Positions 26,456 to 35,205 are shown, numbered from the stretch's first letter. The stretch: DNA of 64,000 nucleotides from Polynucleobacter duraquae (GCF_000973625.1 NZ_CP007501.1:372001-436000), one strand, 5' to 3'. Notes: generated by a model from the sequence alone, not told the origin. Numbers and translations: made by a program.

Positions 26456-28179
26456 GAATTGACTTTGCGAATCCAGTCACCTAGGTGATCGGATAAAAGA
26501 GCGGGAACCTGTTCGTCAGTGATAGAAAACGTTTCAGAAAAAGCACGCATTGCCATAGCACGATGACTTAGATAGTTGATATCGGGCAGACTTAAATCTT
26601 CTGGCACCCGCTGACCATTCGAAACAAATAAAATCGACAAATCATGACGAATGACGCTATCAATTACTGGCGCCAAGTGGGCTGCTTCGTCAATCTTGGT
26701 AATGATGACTGAGTCTAATTTATTGTTGTGGCTATTTTGCATTGCTTGGTTATGCAAATTAATTACCTCTTCTTGGGTGCGTAAATCGGTAGTAGAGCTC
26801 ATTACCAAAATCCGTTTTGCACGATCTGATCCATTTTGGAGAAGTTGGCATTGCTCAACCATCAGAGTATCGCGCTGACTCACGCCTGCGGTATCTAGCA
26901 AAATAATTTTGCGATTAGAAAATTCTTTAATTTTGCTTGCTAAATCTTCACTATCGCGCAGTGCTGTAACAGACAGACCTAAAATTTTTGCATAGGTCTT
27001 AAGTTGTTCTTGAGCCCCAATTCGGTAGGTATCGGTGGTGAGCAGTGCCACTTGATTGCGGCCATAGCGCAGAACACAACGCGCTGCGATCTTGGCAACA
27101 GTAGTGGTTTTACCTACACCAGTCGGACCAATAAAGGCAAAGACACCACCGCGATCAAAGATTTCAAACGCCCGAGAAGTTTTGATTAAGCACTTTACTT
27201 GTTCACGCGCGTTTTTAATGAGCTGTGGGGTATTAAAGTCGTCTGGTAAGTTACGCGCAATTTGAGCGCATAACTTAGGAGAAAAGCCACTATTCAGTAA
27301 GTGCTTCACAATCTCCGTTACGTGCGAGCTTTCTTGTTGTATGTTGCCCCATAAATTACCAGCCACATGCGATTGCAACAAATACTTTACTTCACTAATT
27401 TCAGCAAGCAATTGCTCTACTTTTGGATTGCTGGCCGCTGCGTTCGCTGGCAGCATGCTGATTGCGGTTGCGGTATCAGTGTTGGTGCTCGCTAATATTG
27501 AGGGCGCGGCGCTGCTAGTACTGGGGGCACTTGCAGCAAAGATTTCACTAGCAAAAGGGACTGGATTGAGCGCTGCCTTAGCATCTGCTTTTGCTTCTGC
27601 AAAGGCAACCGCATCTTGTTTCTTTTTGGCGCTAACAGCGGCGCTAGCGCTAGCGCTAAAGAAGGCATCGTTATTCGATGGATTAACAACATTTACATCT
27701 CCGCGACGAATGCGTTCAGCGCCATTAAAAGAGGCGGGCGTAAAAGTTTCTGAGCCTGGAGCCCTGACTGAGCGCTCTGTGCGATCAGAATGTTGCGCTC
27801 TGGCGGGATTGCGGCGCAAAGAGCCTAATGGTAAATCTGCGCTAAACGGATTACGAGCACTTGGCGGAGCAATCGCACGATCAAAGCTAGAGCCGAAATT
27901 ACTACCTGAGTTACTGCCTAAGTTACTAAAGGAGTTGCTGCGTCCAATCGGTCTGTCTGATGAGTAATTGGGTGAGTAGCCCCCTGGTTTTTTTGCAACC
28001 TTACTACTGGCTAAAGAGGGGTCTGAGAGTGAAGCAAGATCTTCGGAGCTAATGGCAATGATCTCTACGCCTTGGTCAATATCTGTGGTCGAGATCACCA
28101 TAGCATCCGGACCCATTCGCTTGCGAATCAGCTTTAAGGCTTCTGCCGAATTAGAGGCTGTAAATTTTTGGGGGCCCAT
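26452..28179 (-). CDS. flhF: Flagellar placement GTPase FlhF
   Basis: 575 aa. The short N-terminal B domain is typical (KFTASNSAEALKLIRKRMGPDAMVIST), followed by a long Ser/Ala-rich low-complexity linker (about residues 65-260) and the SRP-type NG domain with the P-loop FIGPTGVGKTTT near residue 350, then TDTYRIGAQEQL and LLDTAG. FlhF recruits early flagellar parts to the pole and is controlled by FlhG. Unlike FlhG next to it, its nucleotide site is intact. Confidence 0.93.
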   Translation of the reverse strand: MGPQKFTASNSAEALKLIRKRMGPDAMVISTTDIDQGVEIIAISSEDLASLSDPSLASSKVAKKPGGYSPNYSSDRPIGRSNSFSNLGSNSGSNFGSSFDRAIAPPSARNPFSADLPLGSLRRNPARAQHSDRTERSVRAPGSETFTPASFNGAERIRRGDVNVVNPSNNDAFFSASASAAVSAKKKQDAVAFAEAKADAKAALNPVPFASEIFAASAPSTSSAAPSILASTNTDTATAISMLPANAAASNPKVEQLLAEISEVKYLLQSHVAGNLWGNIQQESSHVTEIVKHLLNSGFSPKLCAQIARNLPDDFNTPQLIKNAREQVKCLIKTSRAFEIFDRGGVFAFIGPTGVGKTTTVAKIAARCVLRYGRNQVALLTTDTYRIGAQEQLKTYAKILGLSVTALRDSEDLASKIKEFSNRKIILLDTAGVSQRDTLMVEQCQLLQNGSDRAKRILVMSSTTDLRTQEEVINLHNQAMQNSHNNKLDSVIITKIDEAAHLAPVIDSVIRHDLSILFVSNGQRVPEDLSLPDINYLSHRAMAMRAFSETFSITDEQVPALLSDHLGDWIRKVNS

Positions 28180-28212
28180 AGCGTTGCTCCAAATAGGGTT
28201 GCTGTGAATATT

Positions 28213-30303
28213 TTAGGGGTTTTTGCCCGTTTGGGCACAAAGTACTTTGTAAAACTCAAGGTTGGATGTGGGCGGTAACTCACTCAAGGCTAAAACAATC
28301 GCTTGGGGGCAGACCCGTCTTGCAATCCGAGATAGCGTCATACGGGTCCGAGTGCCACTGACAATGACTGGTGGAAGATTTTGACTCTCTAACTCTTGAA
28401 CCCCGCTAATCACTTCTTCACCAAACATCCTCGCGAGTGAGGGTTCTATGAGGCCATCTGGTGCAATAGCCCCCTGACCAATAGATTGCTCAATTAAGCG
28501 TTCAAATTCAGGTTGTATACCTAGCACTTGGAATGAGCTACCTTCACCGAGAGAGTCTTGCACAATGGTGCGTCTTAGTGCATAGCGAATATGTGACAAG
28601 ACTTCAAGGGGATCATTGAGTTTGGCAGCATGCTCACTAGCCACTTCTAGAATGGTACGCATATCTTTAATCGGAATACTTTCATCGAGCAAGAGTTGCA
28701 AAAGACGCTGTAACTGGGCAAGACTCACCACTTTTGGGATAACGTCCTCTACTAGCTTGGGGTAACTCATCTTAAAATGATCAATGAGATCTTGAGTCTC
28801 TTGACGCCCCAAAAGTTCAGCGGCATGCTGATGTATTAAATGATCTAAATGGGTGGTGATTACTACGGCTGGCTCAACTACCGTATAACCTTTTGCGATT
28901 GCCTCGTCGCGCAGCTTGCGATCAATCCAAACTGCAGGCATGCCAAAAGTGGGATCTTTTACTGCTAAACCAGGCATGGTTTCATCACCACTTTGCTGAA
29001 TTGCCAGCAAACGATCCGGTAAGCATTGACCGCGACCTACCTCTGCACCATAGAGCAAAATACGATAGGTTTCAGCATTGAGTTGCAGATTATCACGAAT
29101 GTGTACTGAGGGAATTAAAAAGCCGACTTGAGAGACAAACTTACGCCGAATCGCCCGAATCCGTTTTATCAAATCACTTTCATCACCTTTATCTACTAGC
29201 GGAATAAGTCGGTAGGCTAGCTCTAAAGACAGAGGCTCCACAATTGGAACATCCTTCCATTCCAATTCTTGATTGACAGCGGCTGGCTGTGAAGCGGCTA
29301 GTTCAGCTGCTTTGGTTTGGCGATTAATCTTTTGATGTGCTAAGTAGGCTAAGCCCCCAAAGAGCGCCGCAAAGCCCAGAAAAATAACGTGCGGCATGCC
29401 CGGCAGAACCCCTAGGATTCCCAATACCCCGGCTACTACACCTAGCGCGCTGCTATTGGCTTCAAATTGCTTAGAGACCTGGCCAGAAAAATCATCTTCA
29501 GTGGCAACGCGAGTCACCAAAATACCAGCTGCAGTAGAAATAATAAGAGCAGGGATTTGTGCAACCAAGCCATCACCAATGGTTAAGGCGGCAAAAGTGG
29601 CTAAGGCTTTTCCAAAATCCATGTTGTGTTGCAAAACCCCAATCAGTATTCCGCCAATGAGGTTAATGACCAAAATCATGATGCCCGCCATGGCATCGCC
29701 CCGTACAAACTTGGAAGCACCATCCATGGAGCCAAAAAAGTCTGCTTCTTGAGCCACATCAGCGCGCCGTGATTTAGCCTCTTCTTGTTGAATTAGGCCG
29801 GCATTAAGATCGGCATCAATTGCCATTTGCTTACCGGGCATTGAATCTAAGGCAAAACGGGCAGAAACTTCAGCGACTCGCCCCGAACCTTTGGTGATGA
29901 CCACAAAGTTAATAATCGTAATCACGATAAAGATCACAATACCAACTGCGAAATTACCCCCAATCAAGAAAACCCCAAAGGCCTCGATCACTTTTCCGGC
30001 AGCATCGGTGCCTTTGTGACCTTCCATAAGCACTATTCTGGTAGAAGCTACGTTAAGGGAAAGGCGAAGCAAAGTAGTGAGCAACAGCACTGTCGGAAAG
30101 GCAACAAAGTCCTTAAAAGTCTTAATATTGATCGCAGTAAAAAGAACGATGATGGACAGTGCGATATTGAAGGTAAAGAGTACATCTAACAAAAGTGCTG
30201 GCAAAGGCACCAGCATCATAATCAAGACAAGCAAAACTAAGACGGGTATAGCACCTTGCGCTGATGGCTGCAGCTTAGTGAGCTCGAAACCTAAGATCTT
30301 CAT
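28213..30303 (-). CDS. flhA: Flagellar export gate protein FlhA
   Basis: 696 aa, a normal length. About eight membrane helices fill the first 330 residues, with the FHIPEP signature region including RVAEVSARFALDSMPGKQMAID and the following loop; the C-terminal cytoplasmic ring domain contains VHIRDNLQLNAETYRILLYG. FlhA passes substrates from the ATPase complex and chaperones into the export channel. No flhB precedes it, which is unusual because flhB-flhA pairs are common. Two GGCAA-N3-TTGCC-like boxes lie upstream. Confidence 0.96.
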   Translation of the reverse strand: MKILGFELTKLQPSAQGAIPVLVLLVLIMMLVPLPALLLDVLFTFNIALSIIVLFTAINIKTFKDFVAFPTVLLLTTLLRLSLNVASTRIVLMEGHKGTDAAGKVIEAFGVFLIGGNFAVGIVIFIVITIINFVVITKGSGRVAEVSARFALDSMPGKQMAIDADLNAGLIQQEEAKSRRADVAQEADFFGSMDGASKFVRGDAMAGIMILVINLIGGILIGVLQHNMDFGKALATFAALTIGDGLVAQIPALIISTAAGILVTRVATEDDFSGQVSKQFEANSSALGVVAGVLGILGVLPGMPHVIFLGFAALFGGLAYLAHQKINRQTKAAELAASQPAAVNQELEWKDVPIVEPLSLELAYRLIPLVDKGDESDLIKRIRAIRRKFVSQVGFLIPSVHIRDNLQLNAETYRILLYGAEVGRGQCLPDRLLAIQQSGDETMPGLAVKDPTFGMPAVWIDRKLRDEAIAKGYTVVEPAVVITTHLDHLIHQHAAELLGRQETQDLIDHFKMSYPKLVEDVIPKVVSLAQLQRLLQLLLDESIPIKDMRTILEVASEHAAKLNDPLEVLSHIRYALRRTIVQDSLGEGSSFQVLGIQPEFERLIEQSIGQGAIAPDGLIEPSLARMFGEEVISGVQELESQNLPPVIVSGTRTRMTLSRIARRVCPQAIVLALSELPPTSNLEFYKVLCAQTGKNP

Positions 30304-30409
30304 ATCTTAATTAGTGCGGCTAAACAAGAGGACGTGAAGAAAGCCTTCAAAAGTTGCCTTAAAAGTAAAAACGTAAAAAAGTAACAAAACCACTACATAT
30401 GGTAGAAAA

Positions 30410-30422
30410 GGAAATAATTGCC
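30410..30422. promoter_or_regulatory. GGCAA-N3-TTGCC-like box upstream of flhA (site 1)
   Basis: GGAAATAATTGCC: one mismatch to the palindrome GGCAA-N3-TTGCC seen upstream of flgB and flrB. It lies 107 bases before the flhA start on the minus strand. Confidence 0.4.
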
Positions 30423-30437
30423 ACTAAATATACCCCA

Positions 30438-30479
30438 TTCACACTAAAAATAGGGGTAAAAAAGCCCCAAAAGTGTGAA
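30438..30479. repeat. Nested inverted repeat between the two boxes
   Basis: TTCACACT and AGTGTGAA enclose an inner pair GGGG/CCCC with a short A-rich loop. It could be a hairpin in RNA on either strand, a terminator for the small minus-strand frame upstream, or an operator. The T-run of a classical terminator is missing on both sides. Confidence 0.5.
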
Positions 30480-30483
30480 AAAA

Positions 30484-30496
30484 GGCAAAAATTTCC
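30484..30496. promoter_or_regulatory. GGCAA-N3-TTGCC-like box upstream of flhA (site 2)
   Basis: GGCAAAAATTTCC: one mismatch to the palindrome, the mirror image of site 1. The two sites are 74 bases apart and flank the nested inverted repeat. Confidence 0.4.
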
Positions 30497-30627
30497 TCAT
30501 GACCTGCTGGCTGTGATCTTGGGTAGACCAAGTTTGCCCTTCAGTCGTTAAAGCTAAAAGAAAAGATATGAATTGCTTTTCTTAAGTGCTGAGGTCCTGC
30601 AAGCTGTGTTTTATTTGCTTTTGGCTT

Positions 30628-30665
30628 TGGTGTACTACCCGATTCGAACGTGCGACCTACGCCTT
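30628..30665 (-). tRNA. tRNA-Arg-like 3' fragment (remnant, not a functional tRNA)
   Basis: Read on the minus strand, AAGGCGTAGGTCGCACG is followed by the T-loop TTCGAATC and a CCA end. This matches the last ~38 bases of bacterial tRNA-Arg with a CCT-type anticodon arm. The 5' half is absent, the T-stem has one A-G mismatch and the acceptor strand is about two bases short. It looks like a tRNA 3' end left by integration or recombination, i.e. an attachment-site relic. Confidence 0.5.
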
Positions 30666-30857
30666 GAGATGAATCGTGCTTGAGCCAACCTGCAGAGGTG
30701 CCGTGGCCGTGATCTCGGCTGTTGTTTTAATCTTTGTGACTGAAACCGGGATGCTGGCGCTGCTATTAGGGTCACTGACAGGGGTTTTAGAGGCAATTAA
30801 TGATTTGGGGACCAACAGAGGCGGCTGTGGAATTGAGTCATTGATGGCGCTGGACAT
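30657..30857 (-). CDS. Possible small protein, 66 aa, unrecognised
   Basis: Low-complexity Ser/Thr/Pro-rich sequence (SSAINDSIPQPPLLVPKSLI; TKIKTTAEITATAPLQVG) without signal or membrane segment. AAAGG is well placed before the ATG at 30857. Its last codons run into the tRNA-like fragment. An overlapping plus-strand frame looks hydrophobic only because it is the complement. Real but unknown, or chance; both are open. Confidence 0.3.
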   Translation of the reverse strand: MSSAINDSIPQPPLLVPKSLIASKTPVSDPNSSASIPVSVTKIKTTAEITATAPLQVGSSTIHLKA

Positions 30858-31097
30858 GGAGTACCTTTCTTGGGGTCGGTCAAGGAAAGCTGCACCCTCC
30901 TTCACGACTACCGCAAGGTAGCTCAATATAGTATAGGCTCGAATTTTGGGATCTTTCAGTTATTTGAAATGCCATGCAACTTCATAGATAGCAAATAGTT
31001 TTGATGTTGCTCCCAACGAGCTTTTCCTGGGGGCTAGAAAGCTATATTTATATATTTAACGGGGTGCTCTCCTTGCGACAGCTAATAAGGGCAGTTA

Positions 31098-31787
31098 CTA
31101 CAGCGAGCGATAGAGTTTGCGCATATTTTGAATTTTCCAGAACTGCTGCTCTGCAGCATCATAGACTTTGGTGAAATCGCCCTTAATCGCCTTTTCAAAA
31201 ATAATCAGACAGCGGTGGGCGTGTTCATGTTTTTGTAGGGTGGCCAGAGTCAAGAAATAGAAGGCTTTGTCATAGTCTTGGGGGATAGCAGTGCCTTTTT
31301 CATACAAAGTACCTAGGTTATAGGCCGCCACTCGGCTACCCGCATTAGCTCCCACAGTGAGTAATTCCACGCCCCTAGGGATGTCCTTGGGTACGCCTTG
31401 GTCAATACCTGTTCCGAATACATATATGTTGCCCAGATTGCAATAGGCATCCAATACCTCATCTTTGATGGCTTTTTCATAGTATTGCACCGCTGTTTTC
31501 ACGTTACGGGCAATTTCACCCATACCCAATTCATACATCAGACCCACGTTAAAGTTGGCATAGCCATTACTGTTTCGGCTATACGAATTGAGCCATTCAA
31601 ATAACTTATTGACCTGCTCAGGATTTAATTGCCCATCAAAGCACATTCTCGTCAGAGCAAAGGCAGCTTCTTCATCAGCCTCATTAACGGCGATGTCAAA
31701 AAAGACCTCAAAAGCGGCCTCGAAGCGACCGCGCTCTAGGTTAGAGATGCCAGCCTGCAAACGGGGATTGTCAAATTCCATGGTCAT
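31098..31787 (-). CDS. Sel1-repeat (TPR-like) protein
   Basis: 229 aa, cytoplasmic, with Sel1-type repeats: GYANFNVGLMYELGMGEIARNVKTAVQYYEKA, AYCNLGNIYVFGTG and AAYNLGTLYEKGTAIPQDYDKAFYFLTLA. Such proteins are protein-binding solenoids. AAGGTG seven bases before the ATG supports the start. It lies between the tRNA-like fragment and fliC on the opposite strand, and a flagellar role is not shown by sequence. Confidence 0.75.
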   Translation of the reverse strand: MTMEFDNPRLQAGISNLERGRFEAAFEVFFDIAVNEADEEAAFALTRMCFDGQLNPEQVNKLFEWLNSYSRNSNGYANFNVGLMYELGMGEIARNVKTAVQYYEKAIKDEVLDAYCNLGNIYVFGTGIDQGVPKDIPRGVELLTVGANAGSRVAAYNLGTLYEKGTAIPQDYDKAFYFLTLATLQKHEHAHRCLIIFEKAIKGDFTKVYDAAEQQFWKIQNMRKLYRSL

Positions 31788-32088
31788 GGGAAAACACCTT
31801 CATAAATGGTCAAAACTAGATCTAAGGATGATTTTAGTGAGAATTTCGTGGTGTGGGCAAAAAAGGCATTAATTGACCAGATGCCATGATTGATGCGGAT
31901 ATTAGGGATGCAGATTAGTCTATCCAAAGCATTTCTTATCTTGCCCTCAGGACTCACTTTAGACCAAATTAGGATAAATCATAGTGTAATAAGTAATTGA
32001 TTACTTACATTTATATTAAAATAAATCTAATTAAAACAATGACTTATGTTATTCAATGCTAGTTCAGGGAAGTAGAGTGAAGAATACC

Positions 32089-32115
32089 TAAACACTTTCC
32101 TTGGCACCACCGTAA
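32089..32115 (+). promoter_or_regulatory. Sigma-28 (FliA)-like promoter of fliC
   Basis: TAAACACT, an 11-base spacer, then CACCGTAA. Flagellin genes are the standard FliA targets. The leader from the expected start point to the ATG is about 65-70 bases. Confidence 0.6.
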
Positions 32116-32153
32116 CAGAATAGGTATGAGGAGCTATTTGATGTTGGTCCTCT

Positions 32154-32175
32154 CTAACTTGAAACTAACTTGAAA
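32154..32175 (+). repeat. 11-bp perfect tandem repeat in the fliC leader
   Basis: CTAACTTGAAA occurs twice with no gap, ending 14 bases before the fliC ATG and just before the ribosome site CGGAGA. It could affect leader structure or bind a post-transcriptional regulator. Confidence 0.8.
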
Positions 32176-32189
32176 TAACGGAGAAAAAC

Positions 32190-32972
32190 ATGGCAACGGT
32201 AATTAACACCAATATGGCTTCCATTTACGCTCAAAATAACTTGAGCGTTGCGCAAGGCAAATTAGCGACTTCAGTACAGCGCCTATCATCAGGACTGCGT
32301 ATTAATAGCGCGAAAGACGACTCTGCTGGTCTCGCAATTAGTATGGGTATGCAGTCTCAAATTTACGGCATTGACCAAGCAAACCGCAATTTAAGCGACG
32401 TTATTGGTATGGCTCAGGTGACTGAAACAGCGCTGGCAACAATCCAGGATATGTTGTTACGCATGAAATCATTAGGTACTCAAGCAGGAAATGAAGCTTT
32501 AAGTTCTTCTCAGGTTGCTCAAATTACTACTGAAGCGACTGCAATCGTGGCACAAATTGCCTTAACACGATCTGAAGCTGTTTACAACGGAATCAGCCTG
32601 GTTGGTACAACTGCAGGTTCAACTTATGGCGTTCAGTCCGGTGTTTCAACATCCACTACGATTGATTTCATAACAGCAAATGCTGCTATTACCTCTACTG
32701 CCAGCACCTTTTCAAGCATTGACACTGATTTGCTAAGCATTTCTTCAGAGCGAGCCAAAATGGGCGCCTTGATCTCACGCGCTACATATTCTGCTCAAAA
32801 CTTGCAGGCACAAAGTGCTAATTTAACTTCAGCGCGTTCTGCTATTGTGGACACTGATTTTGCATCAGAAACTGCAGCATTAACCAAGGGTCAAATCATG
32901 CAGCAAGCATCTACAGCAATGCTAGCACAGGCTAATCAGATGCCAAACGTGATCTTGTCACTGTTGAAGTAA
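32190..32972 (+). CDS. fliC: Flagellin
   Basis: 260 aa, a compact flagellin made almost only of the D0/D1 core. The N-terminal domain (VINTNMASIYAQNNLSVAQG, VQRLSSGLRINSAKDDSAGL) and the C-terminal one (ARSAIVDTDFASETAALTKG, ASTAMLAQANQMPNVILSLL) are canonical; the variable middle is only about 70 residues, rich in Ser/Thr, which would be the surface-exposed and possibly glycosylated part. Exported with help from FliS (35.2 kb) and capped by FliD. A strong terminator follows, so most transcripts should cover fliC alone. Confidence 0.97.
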   Translation: MATVINTNMASIYAQNNLSVAQGKLATSVQRLSSGLRINSAKDDSAGLAISMGMQSQIYGIDQANRNLSDVIGMAQVTETALATIQDMLLRMKSLGTQAGNEALSSSQVAQITTEATAIVAQIALTRSEAVYNGISLVGTTAGSTYGVQSGVSTSTTIDFITANAAITSTASTFSSIDTDLLSISSERAKMGALISRATYSAQNLQAQSANLTSARSAIVDTDFASETAALTKGQIMQQASTAMLAQANQMPNVILSLLK

Positions 32973-32986
32973 TTTACTATGATGGT

Positions 32987-33023
32987 GGGGCCAGGGTAAA
33001 AACTGGCCCCTATTAACTTTTTT
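32987..33023 (+). terminator. Rho-independent terminator after fliC
   Basis: Perfect 8-bp stem GGGGCCAG / CTGGCCCC with an 8-base loop, followed by a T-rich stretch ending in six T at about 33018-33023. It sits 14 bases after the flagellin stop and before the flaG ribosome site. Confidence 0.85.
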
Positions 33024-33035
33024 AAGGAGTAAAAG

Positions 33036-33434
33036 ATGAGCGAGATAACAGCAAGAAGCGTAGCTTCATCTGCGGCTAGTTCGTCTAAGTTAAATCAACC
33101 CAACGGAACCACTTCAGGCACGGTTGGAAAAACAAACACAGATGCAGCAGTTGTTGCAGCGGCAGCTAGTGCAGAATTTAGGCCTTCTAATATTAACCAA
33201 GTGACGCAGCCATCACGTGAAACAGTTGCGAGAGCAGCCGAGCAAATGCAAAAGTTTGTCAGTACCATGGGGCGCAATTTGAATTTCTCAATAGATGGAA
33301 CGACAGGTCACCACATTGTGAGAGTCACCAATCCCGCAACTGGTGAGGTAGTCAGACAATTGCCATCAGAAGAGATGATTAGAATAGCGCACAGCCTGAC
33401 CCAAATCTCTGCTCTAGTAAATCAAAAAGCCTAA
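33036..33434 (+). CDS. flaG: FlaG family protein
   Basis: 132 aa. The C-terminal FlaG domain is clear (NLNFSIDGTTGHHIVRVTNPATGEVVRQLPSEEMIRIA), preceded by an Ala/Ser-rich disordered part. FlaG is linked to filament length control in several genera. AAGGAG at 33024-33029 precedes the ATG. It lies between fliC and fliD, the usual position. Confidence 0.9.
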   Translation: MSEITARSVASSAASSSKLNQPNGTTSGTVGKTNTDAAVVAAAASAEFRPSNINQVTQPSRETVARAAEQMQKFVSTMGRNLNFSIDGTTGHHIVRVTNPATGEVVRQLPSEEMIRIAHSLTQISALVNQKA

Positions 33435-33457
33435 TGATTTGTTGCCCGCTTTGATAA

Positions 33458-33473
33458 TGGCACAAAACTTGCA
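33458..33473 (+). promoter_or_regulatory. Sigma-54 promoter upstream of fliD
   Basis: TGGCAC-AAAAC-TTGCA: an essentially perfect match to the sigma-54 consensus with the GG and GC elements correctly spaced, 57 bases before the fliD ATG. It implies control by RpoN and an activator such as FlrC. Confidence 0.88.
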
Positions 33474-33529
33474 ACACTTAGGATATTAATACGTCAGTTT
33501 TATGGGCTGACTCCTTAAGGCGATAAAAA

Positions 33530-35176
33530 ATGGCTACATCAAGTATTGGCTCTGGCACAGCAGCAATTGACGTAGCTGGCATGGTCGAAGGTTTAATGGC
33601 CATAGAGAACAGGCCTTTGGTTGCATTGCAGTCGAAAATTATCAGCCAAAATTTACTGATTAGTGACTTGGGGCAGTTAAAAAGCAAAGTGGCAGCATTC
33701 CAAACAGCCCTTCAGGCTGTTGAAAATCCAGACTCTTACTCTGCGGCAGTTGCTAGCAGCTCAAATGAATCGGCAGTTACGGTCTCTAGTTCAACGGGCG
33801 CATTAATTGGTAGCCATGAAATAGAGGTTGATAAGCTAGCCAAGCCTGCCCAATATATCTTTGCCAATTCAGCCTTTACAGCCAATGATGCATTGGCAGG
33901 ATTCACGACGGGTACGTTTGATTTAATAGTAGCGGGTGAAACTAACAGCTTAGCTGTAGATAGTGCAACCACTATTGAAGATTTGAGTACCTTTATTAAC
34001 GGACTAGGTTTAAATGTTGCCGCCAGCATTACCCAAACGACATCCGGCCAATATGCTTTGATCATTCAGGGAACTCAATCTGGTGAGGACAATGATGTCA
34101 CTTTTAGTGCGCATGATGCATTATCTGCAGACTTTGAAACTAATAATGCCTTGGCTGGATTCACCGCTACTGGTACATTTGATCTAATATTCGCGGGCGA
34201 AACCAAGAGCTTAGCTGTAGACAGTACAACCACTATTGAAAATTTGAGAACCTGGATTAATGGGCTTGGAATAGATGTTGCTGCCAGCATTGAGAGTAAT
34301 GTATCCGGTAAATATGAATTGATTATCCAGGGCACTCAATCTGGTACTGAAGATGATGTCATTTTTGGTTTACGTGGTGCATCAATCTCTTCAGCTGCAG
34401 CTGTATTAGGATCTGATACAGCTTATGGTAATCAAGCTCAAGATGCGGAATTTACCTTAAATGGACTTGATTTTAAGAGGGCTACCAATAATATTAGCGA
34501 TGTACTATCTGGTACAACATTCAATTTAGTTAGCACTACAGTTCAGGCCGCCACCATCACTCTAGCGGCCGGCCCTGATAACGGTCAGGAGGTAATTCAG
34601 GCATTCATTACCGCGTTTAATGACCTTACTGCGATGTCCAAAAAACTCACGCAAAAGGGCGAAGGTTCTACTGCAGCTGGTTCCTTAGCGGGATCGCCCG
34701 GAACCCTATTTTTTATCAATCAAATTAAGTCTATGCTCTCAACAGGCATTACTTATGAAAGTGGCGGCGTTTCTACTGCCTTGGATTTATATGAACTAGG
34801 TATCGACATCAATTCAGATGGTACGCTTGAATTTAATGCGGTAAATTATGCTAGTACCGATAGTCTTGCAACTATCTTAGCCTCTGGAATTAATATTGGT
34901 TCAACGAGTTTTTCTGACACCGAGAATCTAGATGCGTTTTTGACTTCACAAATTGAGGTCGGCGGTGACTTAAATGAATCCATTAGTAACGAACAAGATG
35001 ATCTATATCAAATGAGTGAAAAAGAGGTGGCATTGCAAATGCGCCTCGATTCTAAGCAAAAAAGCTATATCAGCCAGTACTCTAGCTTAAATGCGCTATT
35101 ATTCAAATTAAATAATACTAGTAGCGCTTTAACCAGCGCATTAGCAGGTTTGGTTGACGGTCAGAATAATAACTAG
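33530..35176 (+). CDS. fliD: Flagellar filament cap protein FliD
   Basis: 548 aa. The FliD_N domain opens the protein (GTAAIDVAGMVEGLMAIENRPL) and FliD_C closes it with long coiled coils (ALQMRLDSKQKSYISQYSSL). Between them two related ~86-residue modules (about residues 118-203 and 205-280) repeat the pattern GTFDLIxAGETxSLAVDSxTTIE ... GTQSG, i.e. duplicated flagellin-hook IN-type units. FliD forms the pentameric cap under which flagellin folds. A sigma-54 promoter stands upstream, and fliS follows. Confidence 0.95.
   Translation: MATSSIGSGTAAIDVAGMVEGLMAIENRPLVALQSKIISQNLLISDLGQLKSKVAAFQTALQAVENPDSYSAAVASSSNESAVTVSSSTGALIGSHEIEVDKLAKPAQYIFANSAFTANDALAGFTTGTFDLIVAGETNSLAVDSATTIEDLSTFINGLGLNVAASITQTTSGQYALIIQGTQSGEDNDVTFSAHDALSADFETNNALAGFTATGTFDLIFAGETKSLAVDSTTTIENLRTWINGLGIDVAASIESNVSGKYELIIQGTQSGTEDDVIFGLRGASISSAAAVLGSDTAYGNQAQDAEFTLNGLDFKRATNNISDVLSGTTFNLVSTTVQAATITLAAGPDNGQEVIQAFITAFNDLTAMSKKLTQKGEGSTAAGSLAGSPGTLFFINQIKSMLSTGITYESGGVSTALDLYELGIDINSDGTLEFNAVNYASTDSLATILASGINIGSTSFSDTENLDAFLTSQIEVGGDLNESISNEQDDLYQMSEKEVALQMRLDSKQKSYISQYSSLNALLFKLNNTSSALTSALAGLVDGQNNN
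33884..34370 (+). repeat. Internal duplicated module in fliD
   Basis: Two in-frame copies with a period of about 258 bases (NDALAGFT at 33884 and NNALAGFT at 34142). They are similar but not identical, so the duplication is not recent. Confidence 0.85.
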
Positions 35177-35205
35177 TTAATTGACGGATTTCGAAAAGTG
35201 TAATT

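Larger units (their letters stand above)
30304..30656. other. Regulatory/intergenic region upstream of flhA
   Basis: 353 bases without a gene apart from the tRNA-like fragment at its right edge. It holds two palindromic boxes and a nested inverted repeat. No sigma-54 promoter for flhA is seen on the minus strand. Confidence 0.5.
31788..32189. other. Intergenic region upstream of fliC
   Basis: 402 bases without a gene, AT-rich in the middle. It carries the sigma-28-like fliC promoter, an 11-bp tandem repeat in the leader, and a weak two-mismatch copy of the GGCAA-N3-TTGCC box at 31865-31877 (GGCATTAATTGAC). Confidence 0.55.

Noticed and set aside
27341..27967. 208-aa open frame on the plus strand opposite flhF
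   Set aside because: It is the complement of the Ser/Ala-rich FlhF linker; biased codons remove stops on both strands. No ribosome site or family signal.
30676..30921. 81-aa hydrophobic plus-strand frame near the tRNA-like fragment
   Set aside because: It overlaps the minus-strand small frame, which has a better ribosome site; the hydrophobicity arises from complementing Thr/Ala/Ser-rich codons.
32101..32115. TGGCAC upstream of fliC as a sigma-54 promoter
   Set aside because: The GC element is missing at the required distance; the same stretch fits a sigma-28 promoter better.
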